Below are positions 28,286-36,581 of a stretch of DNA of 64,000 nucleotides, in pieces. The stretch lies in the NCBI RefSeq assembly GCF_023517795.1, contig NZ_CP082928.1:3782001-3846000 (forward strand), written 5' to 3'. This DNA is from Pseudomonas fulva (GTDB lineage: Bacteria; Pseudomonadota; Gammaproteobacteria; Pseudomonadales; Pseudomonadaceae). Position numbers and translations under genes: made by a program. Each line of letters opens with the position of its first letter. Position 1 is the first letter of the stretch. The notes under the pieces were generated by a model. The model saw only the letters and a program-made list of their open reading frames with translations. It did no database searches and was not told the origin of the DNA.

Positions 28286-28660
28286 TCACGCACCTGGGTG
28301 AGCCCGATCCTCAGGGACCGGTAGTGGCAAGTCCTGGGGTTTCGAGGGCTGGACCTCATCGGGCGCGACGGTCGAGATGGCATCGAGCGTACGCTGCCCG
28401 TTCAGCGGCCCGACCCGCGCCTGCAGCACATCTGCCAGCTGCCTGAGCCGGCTCTCGGTGAGCCCGACATTCCTGCTGATGCGGATATGGGACTGCAATT
28501 GCGATTGCACGCCGGCGGCTTTGCCAGTCGGGGTTGTCATGTTCGAAGACCGCACCGAACAGGTGGTTCAGGCAGTCATCTATGGCAGGCGCGACTTCGA
28601 ACAGCGGGCCTTCACCGACTGGACGATCAGTTTGGCCTGGTTCGCCCGGAGACGGCCGAG
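28286..28660 (-). pseudogene. Frameshifted carboxymuconolactone decarboxylase-family gene
   Basis: Read on the minus strand, three consecutive pieces in different frames match one family in order: NQAKLIVQSVK near 28646-28610, then PLFEVAPAIDDCLNHLFGAV, EHDNPDW (about 28605-28520), then QLQSHIRISRNVGLTESRLR ending around 28370. In intact carboxymuconolactone decarboxylase/AhpD-like proteins these form one continuous chain (ending of the form LRSHxRxxxNxGLTExQLRQL). At least two frameshifts and the loss of the N-terminal half make it non-functional. Intact relatives often sit beside TetR, DUF1348 and dehydrogenase genes, as here. Confidence 0.6.
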
Positions 28661-28995
28661 GTACCGACCTTCGTTCGTGGCACTTGGGGCAAACATGGTG
28701 GTGCGGTAACCACCCGTGAGGTGGCCGAGCGGCGTGAGCGCACCAGCCCGGCGAGCAGCAATCCGATCATCTTGCAGGTGCGCTGGTGATCCGGCGGCAG
28801 GTCCTTTCAGCGCGATGCCCGCATGCCCCTGGTATCGCCAGGTGGTGCCGGGAGTGCGGTTGGACCGGTCGTCAGCGTGGCACCGCCCGTCAGGCGCCAG
28901 TCAGTTTTGCTGAACAACGGCTTTCCCAGGGGACACGAACCCAATAGGAACGAAAGCGCCATCGGCGCTCCTTTGAACTGACTTGGAGAACCCAG
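28661..28995. other. Intergenic sequence, no gene supported
   Basis: About 335 bases between the pseudogene and the dehydrogenase. It may include more eroded sequence of the pseudogene (its missing N-terminus), but no readable match is found. The dehydrogenase has GGAGA 8-9 bases before its ATG. Confidence 0.35.
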
Positions 28996-30135
28996 ATGAA
29001 GGCAATCGTCTACAACGGCCCGCGTGACGTCAGCGTCCAGAACGTCCCAGATGCGAAGATCGAGAGGCCAACGGATGCGCTCGTTCGAGTCACCTCCACC
29101 AATATCTGTGGCTCCGACCTCCATATGTACGAAGGCCGAACCACCTTCGAGACCGGCCGCGTCTTCGGCCACGAGAACCTCGGCGAGGTGGTCGAGGTCG
29201 GCGCGGGGGTCGAGCGGGTCAAGGTGGGAGACATGGTCTGCTTGCCCTTCAACATCGGCTGCGGTTTTTGCGAGAACTGCGAGAAGGGCCTTACCGGCTA
29301 TTGCCTGACTGCCAACCCAGGCAGTGCCGGCGCCGCCTATGGCTTTGCCGAGATGGGTACCTATGACGGCGGCCAGGCGGAATTGCTGCGCGTTCCCTTC
29401 GCGGACTTCAACTGCCTGGTGCTGCCCGAGGATGCCAGGGAGCGCGAGGACGACTACGTCATGCTCTCCGACATCTTCCCCACCGGATGGCATGCGACCA
29501 GGCTGGCGGGGCTGCAGCCCGGGGAGTCCATCGCCATCTACGGCGCCGGCCCGGTCGGCCTGATGGCGGCGCACGCCGCGCTCATCCAGGGCGCTTCGCA
29601 GGTCTTCGTCATCGACGATCAAGCGGACCGCCTGAAACTGGCCGCCCAGATGGGCGCCACGCCAATCAACTCGGTCGAGCAGAAGGCCGTCGACGAGATC
29701 CTCAATTACACCAATGGCAAAGGCACCGATCGCGGTTGCGAGTGCGTGGGCTACCAGTGCTGCGACAAACATGGCCATGAGGTGAATCACCTGACCATGA
29801 ACAACCTCGTCGCCTCGACCAAGGCGACCGGTGGGATCGGCGTGGTCGGGCTGTTCGTTCCCCAGGATCCTGGGGCTGAAAATGCCTTGGCCAAAGAGGG
29901 CAAGATGGCGTTCGACTTCGGTGCCTTCTGGTTCAAAGGGCAGAAAATCGGCACCGGCCAGGCCAACGTCAAGGCGTACAACCGCCAACTGGCGGAGCTG
30001 ATCCACCACGGGCGCGCCACGCCTTCGCAGATCGTTTCCCATCGGTTGAAGCTGGACGATGGCCCAAGCGCCTACAAGCACTTCGATGCCCGTGACCAGG
30101 GCTGGACGAAGGTAGTGATGAAACCGGCTGCGTGA
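28996..30135 (+). CDS. Zinc-dependent alcohol dehydrogenase, glutathione-independent formaldehyde dehydrogenase-like
   Basis: A 379-residue medium-chain dehydrogenase. Catalytic zinc is expected at Cys38 (NICGSD), His59-Glu60 (FGHEN). Structural zinc cysteines are 89, 92, 95 and 103. The Rossmann motif is YGAGPVGLMAA (about 180-190). The long insertion GTDRGCECVGYQCCDKHGHE resembles the formaldehyde dismutase/dehydrogenase FdhA branch, which keeps tightly bound NAD. The protein is slightly shorter than FdhA (about 399). It may oxidise aldehydes; the true substrate is not deducible. Confidence 0.88.
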   Translation: MKAIVYNGPRDVSVQNVPDAKIERPTDALVRVTSTNICGSDLHMYEGRTTFETGRVFGHENLGEVVEVGAGVERVKVGDMVCLPFNIGCGFCENCEKGLTGYCLTANPGSAGAAYGFAEMGTYDGGQAELLRVPFADFNCLVLPEDAREREDDYVMLSDIFPTGWHATRLAGLQPGESIAIYGAGPVGLMAAHAALIQGASQVFVIDDQADRLKLAAQMGATPINSVEQKAVDEILNYTNGKGTDRGCECVGYQCCDKHGHEVNHLTMNNLVASTKATGGIGVVGLFVPQDPGAENALAKEGKMAFDFGAFWFKGQKIGTGQANVKAYNRQLAELIHHGRATPSQIVSHRLKLDDGPSAYKHFDARDQGWTKVVMKPAA

Positions 30136-30141
30136 GGCTCC

Positions 30142-30173
30142 GGGGAGCCGCCTTACCCATGAGGCGGCTCCCC
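30142..30173 (+). terminator. Strong hairpin after dehydrogenase gene
   Basis: GGGGAGCCGCC (30142-30152) pairs perfectly with GGCGGCTCCCC (30163-30173) around a ten-base loop, seven bases after the stop codon. No T-run follows. A transcription terminator or 3' stabiliser is likely. Confidence 0.6.
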
Positions 30174-30670
30174 CTCATGGCGTGGGTACGGGGCCCGCTG
30201 CTGGCTGCCGAGGCGGTGCCCACCGCGGAGCGAAAATCGCTGGTCTGGCGCGGGTTCGCCAGCGGCCGTTGACAGGCGAGCGCACGAGGATGCCGTGGGC
30301 CAGGTGCTCGGGCATCGAGGTGAGTCGTTTCGGTGACAGCCCGGGCGGATCGTCCACGGGCCATTGGTCATTTGTGACAAGCAAGCCCTCTGTCCGATGG
30401 TGTATTTTTGCCCGGTCTCGAGGGCTACCCGGTATCTGCAGGCCTTGCCTGCTTGGCCGCGGGAGCATCCGCTGGCGGGCCGTACCTGACGATGGAAACA
30501 GCATCCCGCACGTCTGTCTTTCGAACCCCGGCAGCAAGGGCGCAGTCCATTGCAGGGTTTGTCTGCCATTCTTGCAGCCCCCAGGACAACCCGTAATCAA
30601 AGCCGGCTACGCCAGCATGGCTATCCTCCGATCATTCTACGTTGGCCGGACTCGTCGCCGGAGAGCAGTG
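30174..30670. other. Intergenic region upstream of second hybrid kinase
   Basis: About 500 bases without a convincing gene. The kinase reading frame is open back to 30182, but the upstream part has non-protein-like composition (many Cys, Arg, Gly, Pro) and no family resemblance, so I treat it as leader and promoter sequence. An AT-rich patch (TGGTGTATTTTTG, near 30398-30410) may contain the promoter. Confidence 0.4.
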
Positions 30671-33604
30671 GTGCGTGTGAACCAGAACCTGAATCACCTT
30701 TCTCGCGAAGAACTGGAAGCGGAAGTGCTGCGATTGCGCGCAGCGGTGCATGGCGCCGAGCGGACGGCTGCCCCGCGAGCCATCGCGGAAGCAGCGCCAA
30801 GCCAGCGTGCGGCGCGCCAATGGGCGGTATTCGACAGCGCCGTGGATTTCGCCATCATCCTCATCGACCCCTCGGGGACGATCACCAACTGGAACTCGGC
30901 CGCTGCACTGGTGTTCGGCTGGAGCGCTGAAGAAATGTGTGGCCAGCCGGCGGATCGCTTCTTCACGTCGGAGGATCGCCAGACGGGCCGGGTCGAACAC
31001 GAGATGCAGCAGGCGCTGCGAGAGGGGCGCGCATCGGACGAACGCTGGCATATCCGCAAGGACGGGCAGCAGATCTGGGCCTCCGGCGAAATGATGCCGC
31101 TGTTCGCCGACAACAATGTCCACCTGGGCTTCATGAAGATCCTGCGTGACCGCACCCGTGAACACCTGGCCGGTCGTGCGATGGAGGAAGCCAAGGAGCG
31201 TTACCGCCTCGCTTCCAAGGCGACCAACGACGCGATTTGGGACTGGGACCTGGTGGCCAATCACGTCCTCTGGAACGATGCGCTCGAGCACGCCTATGGC
31301 CATGCGCTGGCCACCATAGAAACCAATGGTGATTGGTGGATGGCGCAGATTCATCCGGACGATCGGCAACGTATCGATACCTCGATCCATGCGGTCATCG
31401 ATGGCGAGGGCACTGCCTGGACGGACGAATATCGATTTCGTCGCCAGGACGGCACCTACGCCGAAGTGCTCGATCGAGGGCACGTGATCCGCAATGTGCA
31501 GGGCAGGGCCGTGCGCATGATCGGTGCCATGCTCGACCTGACCCAGAGTCGCTCGGCGGCCACCGCGCTGCGCAAGAGCGAGGAGCGATTCAGGACCATC
31601 GTGGAAACCATAGAGACCGCATTCGCCATCGTCGAAGTCAAGTTCGACGAGGCCGATCGCCCGGTGGACTACCGATTCATCGAGGTGAATCCGGCCTTCG
31701 AGCGCGAGGCGGGGGTCAACCTGCGCGGTAAATGGGTGACCGAGTATGCCCCGGATCTGGAGCAGTTCTGGTTCGACACCTATGGAGGTGTGGCCAAGAC
31801 ACGCGAGCCGGCGACGTTCGAGAGCTATGCCGAGGCCTTCGAACGCTGGTTCGACGTGCGTGCCGTTCCGGTCGGCGACCCTGCAGAGCGGCAGATCGGC
31901 GTCTTTTTCAATGACGTCACCGCCCGGCGAAATGCCCAGGAACGTCTACGCATCAGCGAAGCGGTCGCCCGCGAAAACATCGAACGGGTGCAGCTCGCCC
32001 TTGCCGCCGGCGCGATCATCGGCACCTGGCACTGGGACATCCCGAGCGATCGCTTCACCATCGACAGTGCCTTTGCCGACGCCTTCGGTCTCGACCCTGC
32101 TTTGGGGCACAGCGGTCTTTCTCTCGAACAGGTCAACGCGACGGTACACCCGGATGACCGCGCGGGGCTGGTGGCGGCCATCAACGATGCCATCACGCGC
32201 GGCGGTTCCTATGCCCACCAGTACCGGGTGTTGCGTGCGGACGGCAGGTATTACTGGATCGAGGGCAACGGCCGCGTGGAGTATGCGCCGGACGGCACGC
32301 CGCAGAGCTTTCCCGGCGTGCTGATCGATGTCGAGGAGCGCCGCACGCTGGAAGCCGAACGGGATCGTGCCACGGCAGCGCTGCGAGCGCTCAACGAGAC
32401 CCTGGAGCAACGGGTCGCAGCGCGCACCGCCGAGTTGATGCAGACCGAGGAGAAACTGCGCCAATCCCAGAAGATGGAGGCGGTCGGCCAACTCACCGGT
32501 GGCCTGGCACACGACTTCAACAACCTGCTCACCGGCATATCGGGCTCCCTGGAGCTCATGGGCGTGAGGATGGCGCAAGGGCGGGTCAACGACCTGGAAA
32601 AATACCGGCTGGCGGCGCAGGGGGCGGCCAAGCGGGCATCTGCATTGACGCACCGCTTGCTGGCGTTTTCACGGCGACAGACCCTGGACCCCAGGCCGAC
32701 GGACATCAATGCGCTGATGCTGGGCATGACCGATCTGATCCAGCGTACCGTAGGGCCGAGCATCAGCGTGGAGACCGTAGGCGCCACGGGGCTGTGGTCG
32801 GCGCGGGTCGACGCCAGCCAGCTGGAAAACGCGCTTCTGAATCTGTGCATCAATGCCCGTGATGCCATGCCAGACGGCGGCCGGATCACCATCGAGACGG
32901 CCAATCGCTGGATGGATCGCAATGCCGCCCGCTCCCATGACCTGGAGGAGGGGCAGTACCTGTCCATCTGCGTGACCGATACCGGTACCGGCATGACGCC
33001 GGATGTGATCGCCAAGGCATTCGATCCATTCTTCACCACCAAGCCCATCGGCCACGGCACCGGGCTGGGCCTGTCGATGATCTACGGGTTTGCCAAACAG
33101 TCGGGCGGGCAGGCGCGCATCTACTCGGAGGTCGGCCTGGGAACGACGCTGTGCATCTACCTGCCACGCTATCTGGGTGACGCCGTGATCGAGCAGGAGG
33201 AACCCGGCCCGCGGGACGAACCGCGGGCCCAGTCTGGCGAGACGATTCTCGTGGTCGACGATGAGCCCACCGTTCGGATGCTCTTGGCCGAGGTGCTGGG
33301 AGAGCTTGGTTACACGGTGATCGAGGCGGCGGACAGCATGGCCGGGCTCAAGGTACTGCGCTCCGATGTGCGTATCGATCTGCTGATCACCGACGTAGGC
33401 CTGCCCGGCGGCTTGAACGGTCGGCAGATGGCCGAGGCTGGGCGTGACGTCCGCCCCGGTCTGGGGACCTTGTTCATCACCGGCTATGCGGAGAACGCGG
33501 TGATTGGCAACGGCCATCTCGAAGCGGGGATGCAGGTGCTGACGAAGCCGTTTTCCGTCGACACCCTGACCGCGCGCGTCAGAGAGCTGATGGGGGATTC
33601 CTAG
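30671..33604 (+). CDS. Hybrid sensor histidine kinase with four PAS domains
   Basis: A 977-residue soluble hybrid kinase. Four PAS-like units follow each other: about 55-170 (FAIILIDPSGTITNWNSAA), 175-300 (NDAIWDWDLVANHVLWND), 305-425 (ETAFAIVEVKFDEADRP) and 435-565 (WHWDIPSDRFTID). Then come a coiled segment, a histidine-kinase core with His614 in GGLAHDFNNLL, HATPase motifs (NARDAMPDGG, DTGTGMT, GHGTGLGLSMIYG) and a receiver with Asp908 in LLITDVGLPG. The start is GTG 30671, five bases after GGAGAG; GTG 30677 is also possible. The HK-REC half closely resembles that of the kinase at 22168. No adjacent output regulator. Confidence 0.87.
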   Translation: MRVNQNLNHLSREELEAEVLRLRAAVHGAERTAAPRAIAEAAPSQRAARQWAVFDSAVDFAIILIDPSGTITNWNSAAALVFGWSAEEMCGQPADRFFTSEDRQTGRVEHEMQQALREGRASDERWHIRKDGQQIWASGEMMPLFADNNVHLGFMKILRDRTREHLAGRAMEEAKERYRLASKATNDAIWDWDLVANHVLWNDALEHAYGHALATIETNGDWWMAQIHPDDRQRIDTSIHAVIDGEGTAWTDEYRFRRQDGTYAEVLDRGHVIRNVQGRAVRMIGAMLDLTQSRSAATALRKSEERFRTIVETIETAFAIVEVKFDEADRPVDYRFIEVNPAFEREAGVNLRGKWVTEYAPDLEQFWFDTYGGVAKTREPATFESYAEAFERWFDVRAVPVGDPAERQIGVFFNDVTARRNAQERLRISEAVARENIERVQLALAAGAIIGTWHWDIPSDRFTIDSAFADAFGLDPALGHSGLSLEQVNATVHPDDRAGLVAAINDAITRGGSYAHQYRVLRADGRYYWIEGNGRVEYAPDGTPQSFPGVLIDVEERRTLEAERDRATAALRALNETLEQRVAARTAELMQTEEKLRQSQKMEAVGQLTGGLAHDFNNLLTGISGSLELMGVRMAQGRVNDLEKYRLAAQGAAKRASALTHRLLAFSRRQTLDPRPTDINALMLGMTDLIQRTVGPSISVETVGATGLWSARVDASQLENALLNLCINARDAMPDGGRITIETANRWMDRNAARSHDLEEGQYLSICVTDTGTGMTPDVIAKAFDPFFTTKPIGHGTGLGLSMIYGFAKQSGGQARIYSEVGLGTTLCIYLPRYLGDAVIEQEEPGPRDEPRAQSGETILVVDDEPTVRMLLAEVLGELGYTVIEAADSMAGLKVLRSDVRIDLLITDVGLPGGLNGRQMAEAGRDVRPGLGTLFITGYAENAVIGNGHLEAGMQVLTKPFSVDTLTARVRELMGDS

Positions 33605-33815
33605 GCTGCGCCGGGCGGGGTGCCATCGCAGCCCGGTCGATCCGGGCTGCCCCGTCGCAAGTCAGCGGGGGCAGCGGGTAGCGAACCCGTGCCTGTGGAA
33701 TCCGCAGCACTGTATGAAACGCTTATCGCAGCCGCCATGCCCCAGGTTGGCCAGGGGGGCGATACGGAGCGACCCTGGCGACCGACGAGTGGTTAAGTGG
33801 GACTTAAAACGCCCG

Positions 33816-33843
33816 TTGACATCTACGCGCCATCAACCAAAAT
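33816..33843 (+). promoter_or_regulatory. Sigma-70-like promoter
   Basis: A perfect TTGACA (33816-33821) and CAAAAT (33838-33843, 4 of 6) are separated by 16 bases, 30 bases before the small DUF3509-like gene. This is one of the better consensus promoters in the window. Confidence 0.5.
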
Positions 33844-33872
33844 CTTCCTTCAACTTCAGGGAACATCTGTTG

Positions 33873-34148
33873 ATGGCGAAGATGCCTCTCAAGGTGGCGG
33901 TGCTTCATATCAGGCAGTACTTCCAACCATTGGTCGTGAACATCACCCCCCTTACCAGCCGTACCATGGATGTAACGTTACTCGACCCGAAAACCGGCGA
34001 GTCCGTTACCCTCCAGGCTATTCCTTGCCGCAGAATGATTTCGCCCGCCGAGCTTTTCCAGCTGATCAACCTGATCGAGTCACAGGCCGAGGCCCGCATG
34101 CCCAGCGTGTTCTCCAGCCACTTCGTGAACAAGCTGCACCAGCTGTGA
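33873..34148 (+). CDS. Small Pseudomonas protein, DUF3509-like
   Basis: A 91-residue protein starting MAKMPLKVAVLHIRQYFQPL. The central part alternates beta-like strands (VNITPLTSRTMDVTLLDPKT) and ends with a helix (SPAELFQLINLIESQAEA). The layout resembles DUF3509 proteins of pseudomonads, but I am not certain. AGGGA lies ten bases before the ATG, and a good promoter lies 30 bases upstream. Followed by another small protein of similar pattern. No function known. Confidence 0.6.
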   Translation: MAKMPLKVAVLHIRQYFQPLVVNITPLTSRTMDVTLLDPKTGESVTLQAIPCRRMISPAELFQLINLIESQAEARMPSVFSSHFVNKLHQL

Positions 34149-34242
34149 AGTGTGGCGGGACAAACCGCACGGCCATGGCGTAAAATTTTCTGAACGTTCC
34201 CTCGAACACTTTTTCTCATCTGCATGGCTAGAGCAGATCAGC

Positions 34243-34506
34243 ATGAACACCTACATCCAGCAATTTGCGAGCGCGGTCGCTGAGCGCTTCACCGTGGTAG
34301 TCGAATCGCATCAGGGAATGGTGAGATTGCAGTGCCTGGATAACGCTGGCCAGCTGATTACCACCCGCGTGTTCACTGACCGACAACTTCGCAACGGCGC
34401 GCTGGTTTGCATGGTACTGGCCGATCTGAAGCTCTCGCTCTACCAGCAGGACGGTCACCCTCCGCTTACCCCGCTACCCGAAACCCACCACCCCAGCGCG
34501 TCCTGA
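34243..34506 (+). CDS. Small Pseudomonas protein, DUF3509-like
   Basis: An 87-residue protein starting MNTYIQQFASAVAERF. It has the strand-strand-helix pattern seen in the previous gene (FTVVVESHQGMVRLQCLDNA, TTRVFTDRQLRNGALVCMVL) and a Pro/His-rich tail. The two proteins may be diverged paralogues. The start at 34243 gives the best family-like N-terminus; only a weak purine stretch precedes it. An AT-rich stretch (34190-34215) upstream could be a promoter. Function unknown. Confidence 0.55.
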   Translation: MNTYIQQFASAVAERFTVVVESHQGMVRLQCLDNAGQLITTRVFTDRQLRNGALVCMVLADLKLSLYQQDGHPPLTPLPETHHPSAS

Positions 34507-34795
34507 TCACGGCAACGCCTCGCAGTCGCAAGAAAATCCCTGCCCAGCGCTTCGATTGCCCCTTCGGCGTCCTGCTCTCCGTTCGTGGGCTGGTCGGGAG
34601 GCTCCAGCGATAGCGGTTCCTCCGGCGGGGAGGCGGTGGGTCAGGGCATCAATCGGCTGCCATGTCTGCGAGCCGATCCATCGCGCCTCACCGGTACCTC
34701 GACCGCGGCCCACAATGCCTTGCTCGAACGCACGGCGTACGGCGTCCACCTGCCGCGCCAGAGCCGCGTCATGGGCTGCCAAGCGTCACGGGCTC
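34507..34795. other. Intergenic sequence, no gene supported
   Basis: A 289-base stretch between the second small protein and the convergent DUF2790 gene. A minus-strand frame from a TTG at 34782 exists but has no good ribosome site and no recognisable family. Confidence 0.4.
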
Positions 34796-35059
34796 TCACC
34801 CATTGCTGACACACACATCGGCCAGCTTCAGATAGCTGAGCGTCTGCGTGTTTCCCTGTGAGTTCTCGTAAGTCATTTTCACCTGCACCACCTCGCAGGT
34901 CGTCGATTGCGGTTCCTCGATGCGAATGACCCTGGCGATATCCAGCTTCATGCCGTAGGTATAGGCCGTGGTTTCGCCACGCTCTTCAGCCTGCAATGGC
35001 GAGCTGTTCAAAACCCAGAGGCCCAGCAGGCCTGCGATCAACCCGGTTTGACGTTTCAT
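34796..35059 (-). CDS. DUF2790 small secreted protein
   Basis: An 87-residue exported protein. The signal peptide (MKRQTGLIAGLLGLWVLNSS, cleavage near QA-EE) is followed by the DUF2790 core YTYGMKLDIARVIRIEEP ... TCEVVQVKMTYENSQGN ... LKLADVC, with two cysteines likely forming a disulfide. GGAG precedes ATG 35059. DUF2790 proteins are largely limited to Pseudomonas and are often metal- or stress-induced; this one follows an RND pump next to a metal-type two-component system and could belong to the same response. Confidence 0.85.
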   Translation of the reverse strand: MKRQTGLIAGLLGLWVLNSSPLQAEERGETTAYTYGMKLDIARVIRIEEPQSTTCEVVQVKMTYENSQGNTQTLSYLKLADVCVSNG

Positions 35060-35192
35060 CCGAACTCCACAAGGCTGAGGACCCGCAGCCTGAACGGTCC
35101 TGCATAAGGCCCAGGTCGCGAGCGCACCTGAGCCGGTGAAAAGCGCCTAGCGCCTGGCATGTCCGCGCCAGGCACCTGCTGGCCGAGCCTGA

Positions 35193-36581
35193 TCACCTGC
35201 GCACGGCGAGTGCCTCGGTAGTGGCCTGCGGGGCAATGCCCATGGTCCGGTGCAGCTCGACCCAGCGCCGTGATACATCGCTGCCGGCCTGCACCTGGCT
35301 GCGCTGGATGTCGAACAGACTGCGCTCGGCGTCCAGCACCTCCAGCAGTGACACGGTGCCCACCTCGTACTGGTTACGCGCCAGCTCGACGGCGCGCGTG
35401 GCGGCAGCCGCGGCCTGGTCCAGACGCTGGCGACGTTGCCAGTCCTGGCCATAGGCGTGAATGGCGCTCTGGGTTTCCCGCAGTGCCTGGCGCAGCGAGG
35501 TCTCGTAGGCCAGGAGCGCCTGGGCCCGGCGTGCATCGCTGGTTTCGATGCCAGCGCGAATGCGCCCAAAGTCGAACAGCGGCTGCAGCAGCCCAGCGGT
35601 CAACGACCAGGCAGGCGCGCTGGCCCCACGCTCGAACCCGCCCAGGGCGCCCAGCGTCAACTGCGGGTAACGCGCCGCCCGGTTGGCAGCCAGCACCTCA
35701 CCCGCCGCCTGCAGGCGCTCTGCGGCGGCGCGGACATCCGGCCGTTCCCGCAGGATCTCCACGGGCACCTCGAGCAGGCTCGTCAGGGCATCCTGGCGCG
35801 GCTTGCGCAGCGTCTCGGCGCCCTGCGCGAGGATCGCGTCGACCGCCTGCTGCTCGGCCGCCAGCAGGTAAGCCAGCGCGTAACGCGCATCGGCCTGTTG
35901 CTGCCGGGCAAGGGGAATTTCCGCCTCGGTCACCTGCACCTGGGCTTCGATGCGCTCGACATCGAGACGATTCACCGTGCCCTGGGCGAAGCGCTCACGG
36001 GTGACCCGGGCGGTTTCCCGCTGTGTGGCGCTGGCACGGGTGGCGATCGCCAGTTGCTGCTGCGCCAGGCGATAGCTCAGGTAGGTGTTGGCGACTTCCG
36101 CCATCAGCCCGATGCGCAAGCTGCGATAGTCCTCGGCGGCGGCCCGCAGCTCGGCGTCGCCGGCGTTGCGCAAGGCCCGCAGCCGTCCGGATACATCCAG
36201 CTCCCAGGCCAGGTCCAGGCCGTAGAAATGCGTGGTGGTGCGGCCGTCCTGGGCGTTGCGTGAAGCCCCGTAATCGGCGCCGATGGCGATGTCGGGCAGC
36301 AGCGCAGCCGCTGCCTGGCTGCGCTGGGCGCGCCGTTCGCGGACCCGCTCGGTGGCGCTCAGCAGGTCCAGGTTGTCACGCAGCGCCAGGCCGATAAGGC
36401 GCTCGAACGACCGATCCTCGAAGCTCTCCCACCAGCGTGGCGACAGGGCAGCCAATGCCGAAGGCGTCGTGGCTGGCGCCGCCACCAGCGTCGGCCGGGC
36501 TTGCTCCTGGCTCGCACAACCGGCCAGGCCGAGCACCGCCATCAGCGCGAGCGAGGCTCGCCTGTACAGGGGCCGCTTCAT
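35193..36581 (-). CDS. RND outer-membrane factor (OprM/NodT family lipoprotein)
   Basis: A 462-residue TolC-like channel with a lipoprotein signal (MALMAVLGLAGC-type lipobox; Cys22). It has the two repeated OEP domains, for example YRLAQQQLAIATRASATQRE and YRRASL-type helical segments, ending with QYEVGTVSLLEVLDAERSLF. Last gene of the adaptor-pump-channel operon; its ATG overlaps the pump stop (ATGA). Confidence 0.9.
   Translation of the reverse strand: MKRPLYRRASLALMAVLGLAGCASQEQARPTLVAAPATTPSALAALSPRWWESFEDRSFERLIGLALRDNLDLLSATERVRERRAQRSQAAAALLPDIAIGADYGASRNAQDGRTTTHFYGLDLAWELDVSGRLRALRNAGDAELRAAAEDYRSLRIGLMAEVANTYLSYRLAQQQLAIATRASATQRETARVTRERFAQGTVNRLDVERIEAQVQVTEAEIPLARQQQADARYALAYLLAAEQQAVDAILAQGAETLRKPRQDALTSLLEVPVEILRERPDVRAAAERLQAAGEVLAANRAARYPQLTLGALGGFERGASAPAWSLTAGLLQPLFDFGRIRAGIETSDARRAQALLAYETSLRQALRETQSAIHAYGQDWQRRQRLDQAAAAATRAVELARNQYEVGTVSLLEVLDAERSLFDIQRSQVQAGSDVSRRWVELHRTMGIAPQATTEALAVRR

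Noticed and set aside
30182..30670. N-terminal extension of the second hybrid kinase back to position 30182
   Set aside because: The extra 163 residues are Cys/Arg/Gly-rich with no domain, while GTG 30671 has GGAGAG at the right distance.
34507..34782. Minus-strand frame with TTG start between small proteins and DUF2790
   Set aside because: No good ribosome site, no family resemblance, Arg/Gly-rich composition typical of chance frames.
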